The notes beneath the pieces were generated by a model. That model did not search any database. It worked only from the letters and a program-made list of their open reading frames with translations, and had not been told where the DNA came from. 64,000 nt of DNA from Clostridium scatologenes (lineage in GTDB: Bacteria > Bacillota > Clostridia > Clostridiales > Clostridiaceae), in assembly GCF_000968375.1 (NCBI RefSeq), contig NZ_CP009933.1, forward strand, positions 4,464,001 through 4,528,000, written 5' to 3'. Positions within the stretch are counted from its first letter, which is position 1, and every line of letters begins with the position of its first letter. This document shows, in pieces, positions 35,201-44,417 of the stretch. The position numbers were made by a program, and so were the translations under genes.

Positions 35201-36148
35201 ATGATTAATTCCAAATTTGCTCAAATGGTGAAAATAAAATATCCTATTATTCAAGGTGGAATGGCTCGAATTGCGGATAGTTCTTTGGCAGCAGCAGTAT
35301 CTAATGCTGGAGGTCTAGGAATTATTACAGGAAATGCACCGGTAGAATGGGTAAGAGAGGAAATACGTAAAGCAAAGAAGCTTACAGATAAACCATTTGG
35401 AGTAAATATAATGTTACTTGGAGAAACTGCAGAGGCAGTAGCTAAAATGGTTTGTGAAGAAGGCGTTAAAGTAGTAACTACTGGGGCGGGTAATCCAGGA
35501 AAATACATAGATATGTGGAAGGAATATGATATAAAGGTTATACCTGTAGTTGCATCTGTAGCATTAGCTAAAAGAATGGAGAGAGCTGGTGTAGATGCTG
35601 TTATAGCAGAAGGATGTGAGTCAGGAGGTCATGTAGGTGAACTTACTACTATGGCATTAGTCCCACAAGTTGTAGATGCTGTAAGTATACCAGTAATTGC
35701 AGCAGGAGGAATAGGAGATGGAAGAGGAGTAGCAGCAGCATTTATGCTTGGAGTTGATGGAATACAAGTGGGAACAAGATTTTTAGTTGCTCATGAATGT
35801 ATAGTTCCAGAGTCTTATAAGCAAAAAGTATTGAATGCAAAAGATATAGATACTCAAGTTACGGGAAGGCCTACTGGACATCCTGTTCGTGTTTTAAGAA
35901 ATAAACTTACAAGACAATTTCAGTTACTTGAAAAAGAAGGAGCTCCACTTGAAAAGTATGAAGAATTAGGAAGAGGAGCACTTTCAAGAGCGGTAGTAGA
36001 TGGAGATGTGGATAATGGTTCTGTAATGGCAGGACAAATATCAGGATTAGTATGCAAAGAACAAAGTTGTGAAGAAATAATACAGGAAATGTTTAGTGAA
36101 GCAGAAAAACATATATCAAGAGTAGAAAAGATGTTTGGAATTGAATAA
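35201..36148 (+). CDS. fabK: Enoyl-ACP reductase II (FabK)
   Basis: A 315-residue FMN-dependent NAD(P)H enoyl-ACP reductase for the last step of each elongation cycle. It shows YPIIQGGMARIADSSLAAAVSNAGGLGIITG, VTTGAGNPG, AEGCESGGHVGELTTMALVPQVVDA (with active-site His) and IPVIAAGGIGDGRG, all FabK signatures. It lacks the C-terminal cysteine cluster of the first gene of the operon, so the two paralogs have probably separate jobs. TAGGAGGA precedes the ATG. Confidence 0.95.
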   Translation: MINSKFAQMVKIKYPIIQGGMARIADSSLAAAVSNAGGLGIITGNAPVEWVREEIRKAKKLTDKPFGVNIMLLGETAEAVAKMVCEEGVKVVTTGAGNPGKYIDMWKEYDIKVIPVVASVALAKRMERAGVDAVIAEGCESGGHVGELTTMALVPQVVDAVSIPVIAAGGIGDGRGVAAAFMLGVDGIQVGTRFLVAHECIVPESYKQKVLNAKDIDTQVTGRPTGHPVRVLRNKLTRQFQLLEKEGAPLEKYEELGRGALSRAVVDGDVDNGSVMAGQISGLVCKEQSCEEIIQEMFSEAEKHISRVEKMFGIE

Positions 36149-36162
36149 AAGAGGTGGAAAAA

Positions 36163-37104
36163 ATGAATAAAATAGCTTTTTTATTTTCTGGCCAAGGAGC
36201 ACAATATGTAGAAATGGGCAAAGAGCTATATGATAATTTTGATGTTTGCAAGAATGTATTTAACGATGCAGACAAAGTACTTGGATTCTCTATAAGTAGT
36301 ATGTGTTTTGAAGGACCAGAAGAAGAATTAAATAAAACAGAAAACACACAACCAGCTATTTTAACTACGAGTATAGCTGCTTTGAGAATATTAGAAAGTA
36401 ATGGAATAAAAGCGGATGTTACTGCAGGACTAAGTTTAGGAGAATATTCAGCACTTGTTGCTAGTGGTGTATTAGATTTTACAGAAGCAGTAAGTTTAGT
36501 AAAAAAAAGAGGAAAGTATATGCAAGAAGCAGTGCCACAGGGTGTAGGTGCTATGGCTGCTATTATAGGACTAGATGAAGATACAATAAGAAAAGTATGT
36601 GATGATTGTAAAAGTATAGGTATAGTTGAAATAGCTAATTTAAATTGTCCTGGTCAAGTAGTAATTGCAGGTGAAGCAAAATCACTAGAAATTGCATGTG
36701 AAAAGTTAAAGGAAGCAGGAGCTAGAAAAGCTGTAATGCTTTCTGTAAGTGGACCTTTTCATACATCCATGTTAAAACCAGCAGCAGAAAAATTAGAAAA
36801 GGAATTACAAAATGTATCTATAGGAAACTTTTCTATTCCTGTTATAACTAATGTTACAGGAGAAGTTGTGGATAATAAGGATGAAGTAAAAGGTTATTTA
36901 AAGAAACAAGTTATGAGTACAGTATTTTTTGAAAAAAGCATAAGAAAAATGATAGATATGGGTGTAGATACTTTTATAGAAATTGGACCTGGAAAAGTAT
37001 TAAGTGGCTTTGTTAAGAAAATAGATAGAAAAGCTAATATTTTAAATGTTCAAGATGTGAAATCACTAGAAAGTACTATTGAAAAATTAAAGGAGAATAT
37101 CTAA
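36163..37104 (+). CDS. fabD: Malonyl-CoA:ACP transacylase
   Basis: A 313-residue transferase moving malonyl from CoA to ACP. The nucleophile Ser91 is in TAGLSLGEYSALVA and the catalytic His200 in SGPFHTSML. The N-terminus has FLFSGQGAQYVEMG, also canonical. GAGGTGG lies 5 bp before ATG 36163; a GTG at 36154 overlaps that site. It ends directly at the fabG start. Confidence 0.96.
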   Translation: MNKIAFLFSGQGAQYVEMGKELYDNFDVCKNVFNDADKVLGFSISSMCFEGPEEELNKTENTQPAILTTSIAALRILESNGIKADVTAGLSLGEYSALVASGVLDFTEAVSLVKKRGKYMQEAVPQGVGAMAAIIGLDEDTIRKVCDDCKSIGIVEIANLNCPGQVVIAGEAKSLEIACEKLKEAGARKAVMLSVSGPFHTSMLKPAAEKLEKELQNVSIGNFSIPVITNVTGEVVDNKDEVKGYLKKQVMSTVFFEKSIRKMIDMGVDTFIEIGPGKVLSGFVKKIDRKANILNVQDVKSLESTIEKLKENI

Positions 37105-37851
37105 ATGGAAGATTTAAAGGGTAAAACAGTATTAGTTACAGGTGCGAGCCGAGGCATTGGTAAAGCTATAGCACTTAAATTAGCTGGACTTGGAGCTAAT
37201 ATAGTAATTAATTATAGAAGTGAACCAAAGTCAGCAGAAGATTTAGTTGAAGAAATAAGATCCTTAGGTGTTAAAGCTGAAGCGGTTCAGGCAGATATTA
37301 GTTCTTTTGAAGGAGCTAAAAATCTTACAGAGAAGGCTGTTGAAGCTTTTGGAAGAATAGATATTCTTGTAAATAACGCAGGAATAACTAGAGATGGATT
37401 ACTTCTTAGAATGAAAGAAGAAGACTTTGATAAAGTAATAGAAGTAAATTTAAAAGGCACATTTAATTGTATAAGGCATGTGAGTTCTGTAATGTTGAAG
37501 CAAAAGTGTGGTAAAATAATAAATATATCTTCTGTAGTAGGAATAGCAGGTAATGCTGGTCAAGTAAATTATTCTGCTGCAAAGGCTGGAATAATAGGAA
37601 TGACTAAATCTGTAGCTAGAGAGCTTGCCTCAAGAAATATAACTGTAAATGCTGTAGCACCAGGGTTTATCAAAACCAATATGACAGAAGTTCTATCTGA
37701 TAAAGCAAAAGAAACAACATTAAAAGGTATACCACTAAAACGATTTGGAACTGCTGAAGATGTAGCAAACGTAGTAGCATTTTTATCACTTCCATATTCA
37801 GATTATATTACTGGTCATGTGATAAATGTAGATGGCGGAATGGTTATGTAA
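37105..37851 (+). CDS. fabG: 3-oxoacyl-ACP reductase
   Basis: A 248-residue NADPH-dependent short-chain reductase. It has TGASRGIG (13-20), NNAGITRDGLL (90-100) and the catalytic Ser142/143, Tyr156 and Lys160 (YSAAKAG), then PGFIKTNMT and GHVINVDGGMVM at the end. Its ATG directly follows the fabD stop with the ribosome site AAAGGAG inside fabD, so translation is coupled. Confidence 0.97.
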   Translation: MEDLKGKTVLVTGASRGIGKAIALKLAGLGANIVINYRSEPKSAEDLVEEIRSLGVKAEAVQADISSFEGAKNLTEKAVEAFGRIDILVNNAGITRDGLLLRMKEEDFDKVIEVNLKGTFNCIRHVSSVMLKQKCGKIINISSVVGIAGNAGQVNYSAAKAGIIGMTKSVARELASRNITVNAVAPGFIKTNMTEVLSDKAKETTLKGIPLKRFGTAEDVANVVAFLSLPYSDYITGHVINVDGGMVM

Positions 37852-37878
37852 ATTAAATTAGAGGTTGGTGAATTAATT

Positions 37879-39117
37879 ATGAAAAAAAGAGTAGTAATTA
37901 CAGGACTTGGAGCGATAACTCCAGTTGGAAATGACTCAAATACATTCTGGGATAATATAAAGAATGGTGTTTCAGGTATAGATTTTATAAAATGTTTTGA
38001 TACAGAAGGCTTTAAGGCAAAACTTGCAGCAGAAGTTAAAGATTTTGATGCAAGTGAATATTTGGACAGAAAAGAGGCAAGAAGATTTGATAGATTTTGC
38101 CAATTTGCTATGGTTTCAGCTAAGGAAGCTATAAAAGATTCTAATCTTGATGTTGAAAATGTAAATAAAGAAAGATTTGGAGTAGTCATTGGATCAGGTA
38201 TAGGTGGAATAGGAACTATTGAAAAAGAACATTCAGTATTACAAGAAAAAGGGCCTAATAGAATAACTCCTTTATTTATACCAATGATTATAAGTAATAT
38301 GGCAGCTGGAAATATAGCTATAAAGTTTGGAGCTAAAGGACCATGTTCTAATATAGTTACAGCATGTGCTACAGGTACAAATTGTGTTGGCGAGGCTTTT
38401 TCAATGATTAAAAATGATCTTGCTGATATAATAATAGCAGGAGGAGCTGAAGCATGCATTACTCCATTATCTATAGCTGGATTTGCTGCAGCAACTACAT
38501 TAAGTAAAAGCACAGATCCCAAAAGAGCATCTATTCCTTTTGATAAGGAAAGAGATGGATTCGTAATGGGGGAAGGTGCTGGTATATTAATATTAGAATC
38601 TTTAGAACATGCTCAAAAAAGAGGAGCTAAAATTTATGCAGAATTAGTTGGATATGGTTTTACATGTGATGCTTATCATATGACATCACCATCACCAGAT
38701 GGCGAAGGTGCTGCGAGAGCTATGGAAATGGCTATAAAACAAGCGGATATTAATAAAGAAGAAGTTTCTTATATCAATGCACATGGAACTAGTACACCAG
38801 TCAATGATAAGTTTGAAACAGCTGCTGTAAAGAGAGTTTTTGGGGATAATGCAAAAAATATACCTATAAGTTCTACAAAATCAATGACAGGTCATTTGCT
38901 TGGAGCAGCAGGAGCAATAGAAGCTATAGTATGTGTTAAAGCGTTAGAAGAGGGAATCATACCTCCTACAGCAGGATATAAAGTTCAAGATGAGGAATGT
39001 GATTTAGATTATGTTCCAAATAAAGCAAGAAAAGCTGATCTTAAATATGTTATGTCTAACTCTTTAGGTTTTGGTGGACATAATGCAGTAATTTTATTAA
39101 AAAAGTGGAGTGAGTAA
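37879..39117 (+). CDS. fabF: 3-oxoacyl-ACP synthase II
   Basis: A 412-residue KAS II, the elongation condensing enzyme. The catalytic triad is Cys163 (TACATGTN), His in NAHGTSTPVND and His in KSMTGHLLGAAGAIEA. GLGAITPVGND opens the protein. AGAGGTTGGTG precedes the ATG. A long antisense open frame opposite it is a codon shadow. Its stop overlaps the region just before accB. Confidence 0.97.
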   Translation: MKKRVVITGLGAITPVGNDSNTFWDNIKNGVSGIDFIKCFDTEGFKAKLAAEVKDFDASEYLDRKEARRFDRFCQFAMVSAKEAIKDSNLDVENVNKERFGVVIGSGIGGIGTIEKEHSVLQEKGPNRITPLFIPMIISNMAAGNIAIKFGAKGPCSNIVTACATGTNCVGEAFSMIKNDLADIIIAGGAEACITPLSIAGFAAATTLSKSTDPKRASIPFDKERDGFVMGEGAGILILESLEHAQKRGAKIYAELVGYGFTCDAYHMTSPSPDGEGAARAMEMAIKQADINKEEVSYINAHGTSTPVNDKFETAAVKRVFGDNAKNIPISSTKSMTGHLLGAAGAIEAIVCVKALEEGIIPPTAGYKVQDEECDLDYVPNKARKADLKYVMSNSLGFGGHNAVILLKKWSE

Positions 39118-39118
39118 T

Positions 39119-39637
39119 ATGGACTTTAAAGCAATTGAAGAAATGGTTAAAACTATGGACAATTCTAAATTAGGTTATTTAGAAGTTAACTGGCATGGAA
39201 TTTCTATAGTTATGAGAAAGCAGGGAGAACCTGATTGTACAAGACACAAAGAAAATAGTAATATATTAGTTGAAGAAAAAAGATTAGATATAGATGAAGT
39301 TGTAGAAGAAAAAAAATCAGAAAAAAAAGTTAAGAGTGAAACTGAAGGATTGCAAGAAAATAAAAAGGATGAAACTATGGTGAAGGAAGACTTAAATGTA
39401 AAAGAAATAGTATCACCAATAGTAGGAACTTTTTATAGATCATCAAGTCCAGATAAACCAGCTTTCGTAGAAGTAGGAACTAAAGTTAAAAAAGGAGACA
39501 CACTTTGCATTGTAGAAGCTATGAAACTTATGAATGAAATTCAAAGTGAAGTAGATGGTGAAGTTGTTGAAATTTTAGTAGAAAATAATCAAATGGTTGA
39601 ATACGGTCAGTCTATGTTTAAAATAAAGGCTAACTAG
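39119..39637 (+). CDS. accB: Biotin carboxyl carrier protein of acetyl-CoA carboxylase
   Basis: A 172-residue BCCP. The N-terminal 40 residues are followed by a low-complexity Lys/Glu-rich linker (about 50-92). The C-terminal biotinyl domain has IVSPIVGTFYRSSSPDKPAF and EAMKLMNE, with biotinylated Lys136. ATG 39119 lies 1 bp after the fabF stop, with GGAGTGAG overlapping the end of fabF. A GTG at 39110 is possible but lacks a site. Confidence 0.95.
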   Translation: MDFKAIEEMVKTMDNSKLGYLEVNWHGISIVMRKQGEPDCTRHKENSNILVEEKRLDIDEVVEEKKSEKKVKSETEGLQENKKDETMVKEDLNVKEIVSPIVGTFYRSSSPDKPAFVEVGTKVKKGDTLCIVEAMKLMNEIQSEVDGEVVEILVENNQMVEYGQSMFKIKAN

Positions 39638-39666
39638 TTCTTAGAAAATGGCTAGGAGGAAAAATA

Positions 39667-40128
39667 ATGGACAGTAACGTAGAGTTTAATGTTAATCTAG
39701 GAATAAAAGAAATAAAAGAAATTATTCCACATAGATATCCCTTTTTATTAATAGATAAGGTAACGTATATGGAGCCAGGTAAAAAGGTAATAGCTTACAA
39801 AAATGTGACTATGAATGAGTATTTTTTTCAGGGACATTTTCCACAGGAACCTGTAATGCCTGGAGTACTTATTGTGGAATCATTGGCTCAAGCAGGAGCA
39901 GTTGCTATATTGAGTCAAGAAAATTTTAAAGGTAAAATTGCTTACTTTGGAGGAATAAATAAGGCTAAGTTTAGAAAAAAAGTAGTTCCAGGAGATATAC
40001 TAAGATTAGAAGTAGAAATGATAAAAATTAAAGGGCCTGCAGGCATAGCTAAAGGCATAGCATATGTGGATGATAAGAAGGCTTGTGAAGCTGAAGTAAT
40101 GTTTATGATAGGTGATGCAAGTGTTTAG
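39667..40128 (+). CDS. fabZ: 3-hydroxyacyl-ACP dehydratase
   Basis: A 153-residue hotdog-fold dehydratase making trans-2-enoyl-ACP. Catalytic residues are His57 (FFQGHFP) and Glu71 (PGVLIVESLAQ). IIPHRYPFLLID and YFGGINKAKFRKKVVPGD are typical. It has FabZ, not FabA, sequence features, so it alone is not expected to isomerise to cis-3. AGGAGGA lies upstream. It overlaps accC. Confidence 0.96.
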   Translation: MDSNVEFNVNLGIKEIKEIIPHRYPFLLIDKVTYMEPGKKVIAYKNVTMNEYFFQGHFPQEPVMPGVLIVESLAQAGAVAILSQENFKGKIAYFGGINKAKFRKKVVPGDILRLEVEMIKIKGPAGIAKGIAYVDDKKACEAEVMFMIGDASV

Positions 40129-41467
40129 TAAAATATTAATTGCAAATAGAGGCGAAATAGCAGTTAGGATTATAAGAGCTTGCAGAGAGATGGGTATAGA
40201 AACTGTAGCGGTTTACTCTGAGGCAGATAGAGATGCACTACATACCCAACTAGCAGATGAAGCTGTATGTATAGGTCCTGCTGCAGCAAAGGATAGTTAC
40301 CTAAACATACAGAATATTATAAGTGCTACAGTACTTACAGGAGCAGAAGCTATTCATCCAGGCTTCGGGTTTCTATCTGAAAATAGTAAGTTTGCAAAAA
40401 TGTGTGAAGAGTGTAATATTACATTTATAGGACCAAATGCTGATTGTATAGATGACATGGGAAATAAGTCTAATGCTAGAGATATTATGATAAAGGCAAA
40501 GGTACCTATAGTTCCAGGCTCTAAAGGTGCAATAAAAGATGAAAAGCAGTTATTAAAAATTGCAAAGGAAATAGGTTATCCTGTAATGGTAAAGGCATCC
40601 GCTGGCGGTGGAGGAAGAGGTATAAGGGTAGTTTACTCAGAAAAAGATCTTATAAAGGATTATGAAAATGCCAAAGCAGAAGCAGAAGCAGCATTTGGAG
40701 ATGGAACTATATATGTTGAAAAGTTCATAGAGAATCCAAGACATGTAGAAATTCAAATACTTGGAGATAACTATGGCAATGTAGTATATCTTGGGGAAAG
40801 AGATTGTTCCATGCAAAGAAGAAATCAAAAGGTACTAGAAGAAGCACCATGTCCTATAATGACAAAAGAGCTTAGAGCAAAAATGGGAGAAACAGCAGTT
40901 AGAGCAGCAAAAACAGTTGAATATAATAGCGCAGGTACTATAGAATTTTTGCTTGATAAAAATATGGATTTTTACTTTATGGAAATGAACACTAGAATAC
41001 AAGTAGAACATCCTATAACAGAAATGGTAACTGGAGTGGATTTAATAAAAGAACAGATTAAGATTGCAGCAGGTGAACCATTAAGCTTTGCTCAAGAAGA
41101 CATAGAGATAAAAGGTCATGCTATAGAGTGTAGAATAAATGCTGAAGATGCTTCTAAAAACTTTATGCCATCTCCGGGAAAAATTGAAGGTTTATATTTG
41201 CCAGGTGGCTTTAATGTTAGGATTGATAGTGCGGTATATTCAGGATATAAAATACCTCCATACTATGATTCTATGATAGCAAAACTCATTGTATATGGTA
41301 AGGATAGAGAAGAAGCTATATGGAAAATGAGAAGAGCCTTAGGAGAATTTATTATAGAGGGAGTTAAAACGAATATTGATTTTCAGTTTGAACTTATAAA
41401 TGATGAAAATTTTATAAAAGGAACTTATGATACAAGATTTATTGAGAATAAAGTTAAGAGTTCATAG
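40121..41467 (+). CDS. accC: Acetyl-CoA carboxylase, biotin carboxylase subunit
   Basis: A 448-residue ATP-grasp enzyme that carboxylates biotin on AccB. It starts FSKILIANRGEIAVRIIRAC and contains GFLSENSKFA, KASAGGGGRGIR, EKFIENPRHVEIQ, CSMQRRNQKVLEEAP and MNTRIQVEHPITE. GTG 40121 is chosen because AGGTG (40110-40114) is 6 bp upstream and the family's N-terminus aligns there; GTG 40112 and ATG 40115 are too close. It overlaps the fabZ stop by 8 bp. Confidence 0.95.
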   Translation: MFSKILIANRGEIAVRIIRACREMGIETVAVYSEADRDALHTQLADEAVCIGPAAAKDSYLNIQNIISATVLTGAEAIHPGFGFLSENSKFAKMCEECNITFIGPNADCIDDMGNKSNARDIMIKAKVPIVPGSKGAIKDEKQLLKIAKEIGYPVMVKASAGGGGRGIRVVYSEKDLIKDYENAKAEAEAAFGDGTIYVEKFIENPRHVEIQILGDNYGNVVYLGERDCSMQRRNQKVLEEAPCPIMTKELRAKMGETAVRAAKTVEYNSAGTIEFLLDKNMDFYFMEMNTRIQVEHPITEMVTGVDLIKEQIKIAAGEPLSFAQEDIEIKGHAIECRINAEDASKNFMPSPGKIEGLYLPGGFNVRIDSAVYSGYKIPPYYDSMIAKLIVYGKDREEAIWKMRRALGEFIIEGVKTNIDFQFELINDENFIKGTYDTRFIENKVKSS

Positions 41468-41486
41468 CAAATTTTTTGCTATGAAC
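41460..41486 (+). repeat. 12-bp perfect hairpin at the accC-accD junction
   Basis: GTTCATAGCAAA (41460-41471) and TTTGCTATGAAC (41475-41486) with a 3-nt loop, enclosing the accC stop codon. No T run follows, so it is not an ordinary terminator; it may be a processing or stability element. Confidence 0.7.
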
Positions 41487-41507
41487 TTCTAACTGGAGGT
41501 GACTAAC

Positions 41508-42377
41508 TTGTTAAATAATCTATTTAAGAAGACAAAATATATTACTGTAAGTCAACAGTCATTAAGAAAAGCAGATGAAGAAACTAAACCTAGCATTCCT
41601 AATGGTATGTGGATAAAATGTGATGGTTGCGGAAAAGTTTTATACAAAAATGATCTTGAAGATAGTAACCAAGTATGTAAGCAATGTGGCCACCATTTTA
41701 GGATGGATGCAAGAGAAAGAATAAAATATATAATCGATAGAAATACATTTGAAGAATTTGATAAAAAGATAACTTCAACAAACCCACTGAATTTTAAAGG
41801 ATATGAAGAAAAAATAAAAAAAATGCAAAATGCTACAGAATTAAATGAGGCTGTGGTTACAGGCAAAGGAACTATTTTTGGTGAAGAAGTAGTTATTTGT
41901 GTTATGGATAGTCATTTTATGATGGGAAGTATGGGTTCTGTAGTTGGTGAAAAAATTGCAAGAGCTGTAGAAATGGCAATAGAACTTAAACGACCTATAG
42001 TAATTTTTACTACTTCTGGTGGTGCTAGAATGCAAGAAGGTATGTTTTCACTTATGCAAATGGCTAAAGTAAGTGCAGCACTAGGAAAATTAAGTGAAGC
42101 AGGCCTTTTATATATAACTGTACTTACAGATCCAACTACAGGAGGTGTAACAGCTAGTTTTGCTATGCTTGGAGATATTATACTTTCTGAACCAGGAGCT
42201 TTAATTGGTTTTGCTGGCAAGAGGGTTATAGAACAAACTATAGGTGAAAAGTTGCCAGAAGGTTTTCAAAGAGCAGAATTTTTATTGGAACATGGATTTA
42301 TAGATAGTATAGTTCATAGAAATGATTTAAAAGGAACCCTTAAAAAAATACTTATGATTCATGATAAAAATAGGTAG
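41508..42377 (+). CDS. accD: Acetyl-CoA carboxylase carboxyltransferase beta subunit
   Basis: A 289-residue crotonase-fold subunit with an N-terminal C4 zinc ribbon (Cys38, 41, 57, 60) and the carboxyltransferase core VVICVMDSHFMMGSMGSVVGEK, FTTSGGARMQEGM and GGVTASFAMLGDII. With AccA it transfers CO2 to acetyl-CoA. TTG 41508 is chosen over GTG 41499, because TGGAGGTGA (41493-41501) covers the latter and is well spaced for the TTG. Confidence 0.95.
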   Translation: MLNNLFKKTKYITVSQQSLRKADEETKPSIPNGMWIKCDGCGKVLYKNDLEDSNQVCKQCGHHFRMDARERIKYIIDRNTFEEFDKKITSTNPLNFKGYEEKIKKMQNATELNEAVVTGKGTIFGEEVVICVMDSHFMMGSMGSVVGEKIARAVEMAIELKRPIVIFTTSGGARMQEGMFSLMQMAKVSAALGKLSEAGLLYITVLTDPTTGGVTASFAMLGDIILSEPGALIGFAGKRVIEQTIGEKLPEGFQRAEFLLEHGFIDSIVHRNDLKGTLKKILMIHDKNR

Positions 42378-42419
42378 TTTTAGAAAAGTTATATTTTCTA
42401 AGGAAAGGAAGCTTGCTTT

Positions 42420-43265
42420 ATGGAGAAATTAGAGAAAGTACAGCGTATTTTAAGCAAAAAACTTGATAATAAAACTGCTTGGGAAAAACTATCTTTAGCT
42501 AGGATGATAGAAAGACCTACAGCGTTAGATTATATACAAAGAATATTTGATTCCTTCATAGAATTTCATGGAGATAGATGTTTTTCAGATGATGCATCAG
42601 TAGTTGGAGGTATAGCATTATTAGATGGAATTCCTGTAACTATAGTAGCACATCAAAAAGGAAGAAATACAGCAGAGAACATAAAACGAAATTTTGGATC
42701 TCCACATCCTGAAGGGTATAGAAAAGGTTTAAGGCTCATGAAACAGGCTGAAAAGTTTGGAAGGCCAATAATATGTATGGTGGATACGCAAGGTGCTTAC
42801 TGTGGAAAAGGAGCAGAAGAAAGAGGCCAGGGAGAAGCTATAGCTAAAAATCTTTTGGAAATGTCAAAATTAAAAACTCCCATAATTTCAATTGTAATTG
42901 GAGAAGGTGGAAGTGGTGGTGCATTAGCATTTGCAGTAGCGGATGATGTATGGATGCTAGAAAATTCAGTATACTCTGTACTATCTCCAGAAGGATTTGC
43001 AAGTATATTATGGAAAGATTCTTCACGTGCTAAGGAAGCAGCGGAAGTTATGAAAATAACAGCTAAAGATTTAAAAGAATATGGTATTATAGATAAAGTA
43101 ATAAAAGAACCTTCAGGAGGAGCACATAAAGATGTAGAAAAAATGGCTGCATCTATAAAGGAAGAGTTAATTGAAAAAATTAGTGTACTAAAAAAACAAT
43201 CTATAGAAGAATTATTAGATGAAAGGTACAGTAAATTTAGAAATATGGGAAAATATCTGGAGTAG
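42420..43265 (+). CDS. accA: Acetyl-CoA carboxylase carboxyltransferase alpha subunit
   Basis: A 281-residue crotonase-fold subunit partnering AccD. It shows RPTALDYIQRIFDSFIEFHGDRCFSDD, VAHQKGRNTAENIKRNFGSPHPEGYRKGLRLM, DTQGAYCGKGAEERGQGEAIAKNL and EGGSGGALAFAVADDVWMLENSVYSVLSPEG. It is the last gene of the operon. AAAGGAAG precedes the ATG. Confidence 0.97.
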   Translation: MEKLEKVQRILSKKLDNKTAWEKLSLARMIERPTALDYIQRIFDSFIEFHGDRCFSDDASVVGGIALLDGIPVTIVAHQKGRNTAENIKRNFGSPHPEGYRKGLRLMKQAEKFGRPIICMVDTQGAYCGKGAEERGQGEAIAKNLLEMSKLKTPIISIVIGEGGSGGALAFAVADDVWMLENSVYSVLSPEGFASILWKDSSRAKEAAEVMKITAKDLKEYGIIDKVIKEPSGGAHKDVEKMAASIKEELIEKISVLKKQSIEELLDERYSKFRNMGKYLE

Positions 43266-43304
43266 TAAGTAATTAATTAAACTATTTAAAATAATTTATT
43301 TGTG

Positions 43305-43342
43305 TAGAGTGGCTTTTGGTAGAAAAGGCTACTTTATTTTTA
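43305..43342 (+). terminator. Terminator of the fatty-acid operon
   Basis: AGTGGCTTTT and AAAAGGCTACT pair (one G-U), followed by TTATTTTT, 40 bp after the accA stop. Confidence 0.75.
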
Positions 43343-43358
43343 AAATTGGGGTGTAGTT

Positions 43359-44306
43359 ATGAAAAATAAGGTTTTATTTACTTATAATTATGGTACAGAT
43401 AAAATGGAAGAAATTAAGAAATTGGGTTATGATATAAAAATAATTAATGAAAAAGATGTAAAGTATACTAAGGATTTAGAGGATATTGAAATTTTAGTTT
43501 GTTATAATCCATTTAAAACCTTGGATATATGTAAAATGAAGAAATTGAAGTGGATTCAACTTTCTAGTGCAGGAATAGATCAGCTACCAATTGAATATAT
43601 AATAAATAGTTCTATTAGCATAAGTAATAATAGAGGTGGATATAGTATTCCTATGGGAGAGTGGATTGTATTAAAGGCTTTGGAATTGTTAAAGCGTAGT
43701 AGTAAATTTTATGAAAATCAAAAAAGTAAAGTATGGAAAATAGATACTACAGTATTAGAATTATTTAATAAAACAATTGGATTTATAGGTACAGGTAGTA
43801 TTGCCCGGGAAGCGGCAAAAAGATTCTCAGGATTTGGTGTAAAAATATTAGGATTAAATACTAATGGAAGGCCTGTTGATAATTTTCATAAATGCTTTTC
43901 AAATAAAAATATTGATGAAATGTTAGGATTATGTGATGTAGTGGTTATTACAATACCTTATACTGATGAAACTCATCACCTTATTAATGAAGATAAGTTT
44001 AATAAAATGAAAAGCGGAGTATATTTAATAAATGTAGCAAGAGGTTCTATAATAGATGAAAATGCATTAATAAAAAATATTGATAAAGGTAAGATAGGTG
44101 GAGCTGCATTGGATGTAGTAGAAAAAGAACCTTTAGATATAAATAGTTCTCTATGGAATTTTGATAATGTTATAATAACTCCACACAATTCATGGATATC
44201 AGAAATGAGAAATGCTAGAAGATTTAACTTAATATATGAAAATTTAAAAAGGTATAAAAATAATGAAAGTCCAATAAATTTAGTTGATTTGAATAAGGGA
44301 TATTAG
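43359..44306 (+). CDS. D-isomer-specific 2-hydroxyacid dehydrogenase
   Basis: A 315-residue NAD-binding dehydrogenase. The catalytic domain halves flank a Rossmann domain with TIGFIGTGSIAREAAKRFSGFG (GxGxxA), LCDVVVITIPYTDETHHLI, LINVARGSIIDENAL (Arg), DVVEKEPL (Glu) and NVIITPHNSW (His). The family reduces 2-oxoacids or makes phosphohydroxypyruvate; the substrate is not clear. GGGGTGTAG lies before the ATG. It stands alone after the fab operon. Confidence 0.85.
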   Translation: MKNKVLFTYNYGTDKMEEIKKLGYDIKIINEKDVKYTKDLEDIEILVCYNPFKTLDICKMKKLKWIQLSSAGIDQLPIEYIINSSISISNNRGGYSIPMGEWIVLKALELLKRSSKFYENQKSKVWKIDTTVLELFNKTIGFIGTGSIAREAAKRFSGFGVKILGLNTNGRPVDNFHKCFSNKNIDEMLGLCDVVVITIPYTDETHHLINEDKFNKMKSGVYLINVARGSIIDENALIKNIDKGKIGGAALDVVEKEPLDINSSLWNFDNVIITPHNSWISEMRNARRFNLIYENLKRYKNNESPINLVDLNKGY

Positions 44307-44312
44307 TAGCGT

Positions 44313-44368
44313 TTAAATAAGCATATTTAGATTATAATTTTGAAATTATTCTAAATATGCTTATTTAA
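44313..44368. terminator. Long bidirectional terminator
   Basis: 19-bp arms TTAAATAAGCATATTTAGA (44313-44331) and the complement (44350-44368), between the convergent dehydrogenase and subtilisin-like genes. Confidence 0.82.
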
Positions 44369-44417
44369 AATTTGACTTAAATACAAATATAGACTATAAA
44401 TTGACATTATAAGAATT

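Noticed and set aside
36430..36445. FabD motif GLSLGE instead of the textbook GHSLGE
   Set aside because: The catalytic Ser91 and His200 are both present, and Leu at this position occurs in many Firmicute FabD proteins as far as I know.
37815..38522. Open frame of 235 codons on the minus strand opposite fabF
   Set aside because: It mirrors fabF codon structure, has no ribosome site and no recognisable domain; fabF is certain.
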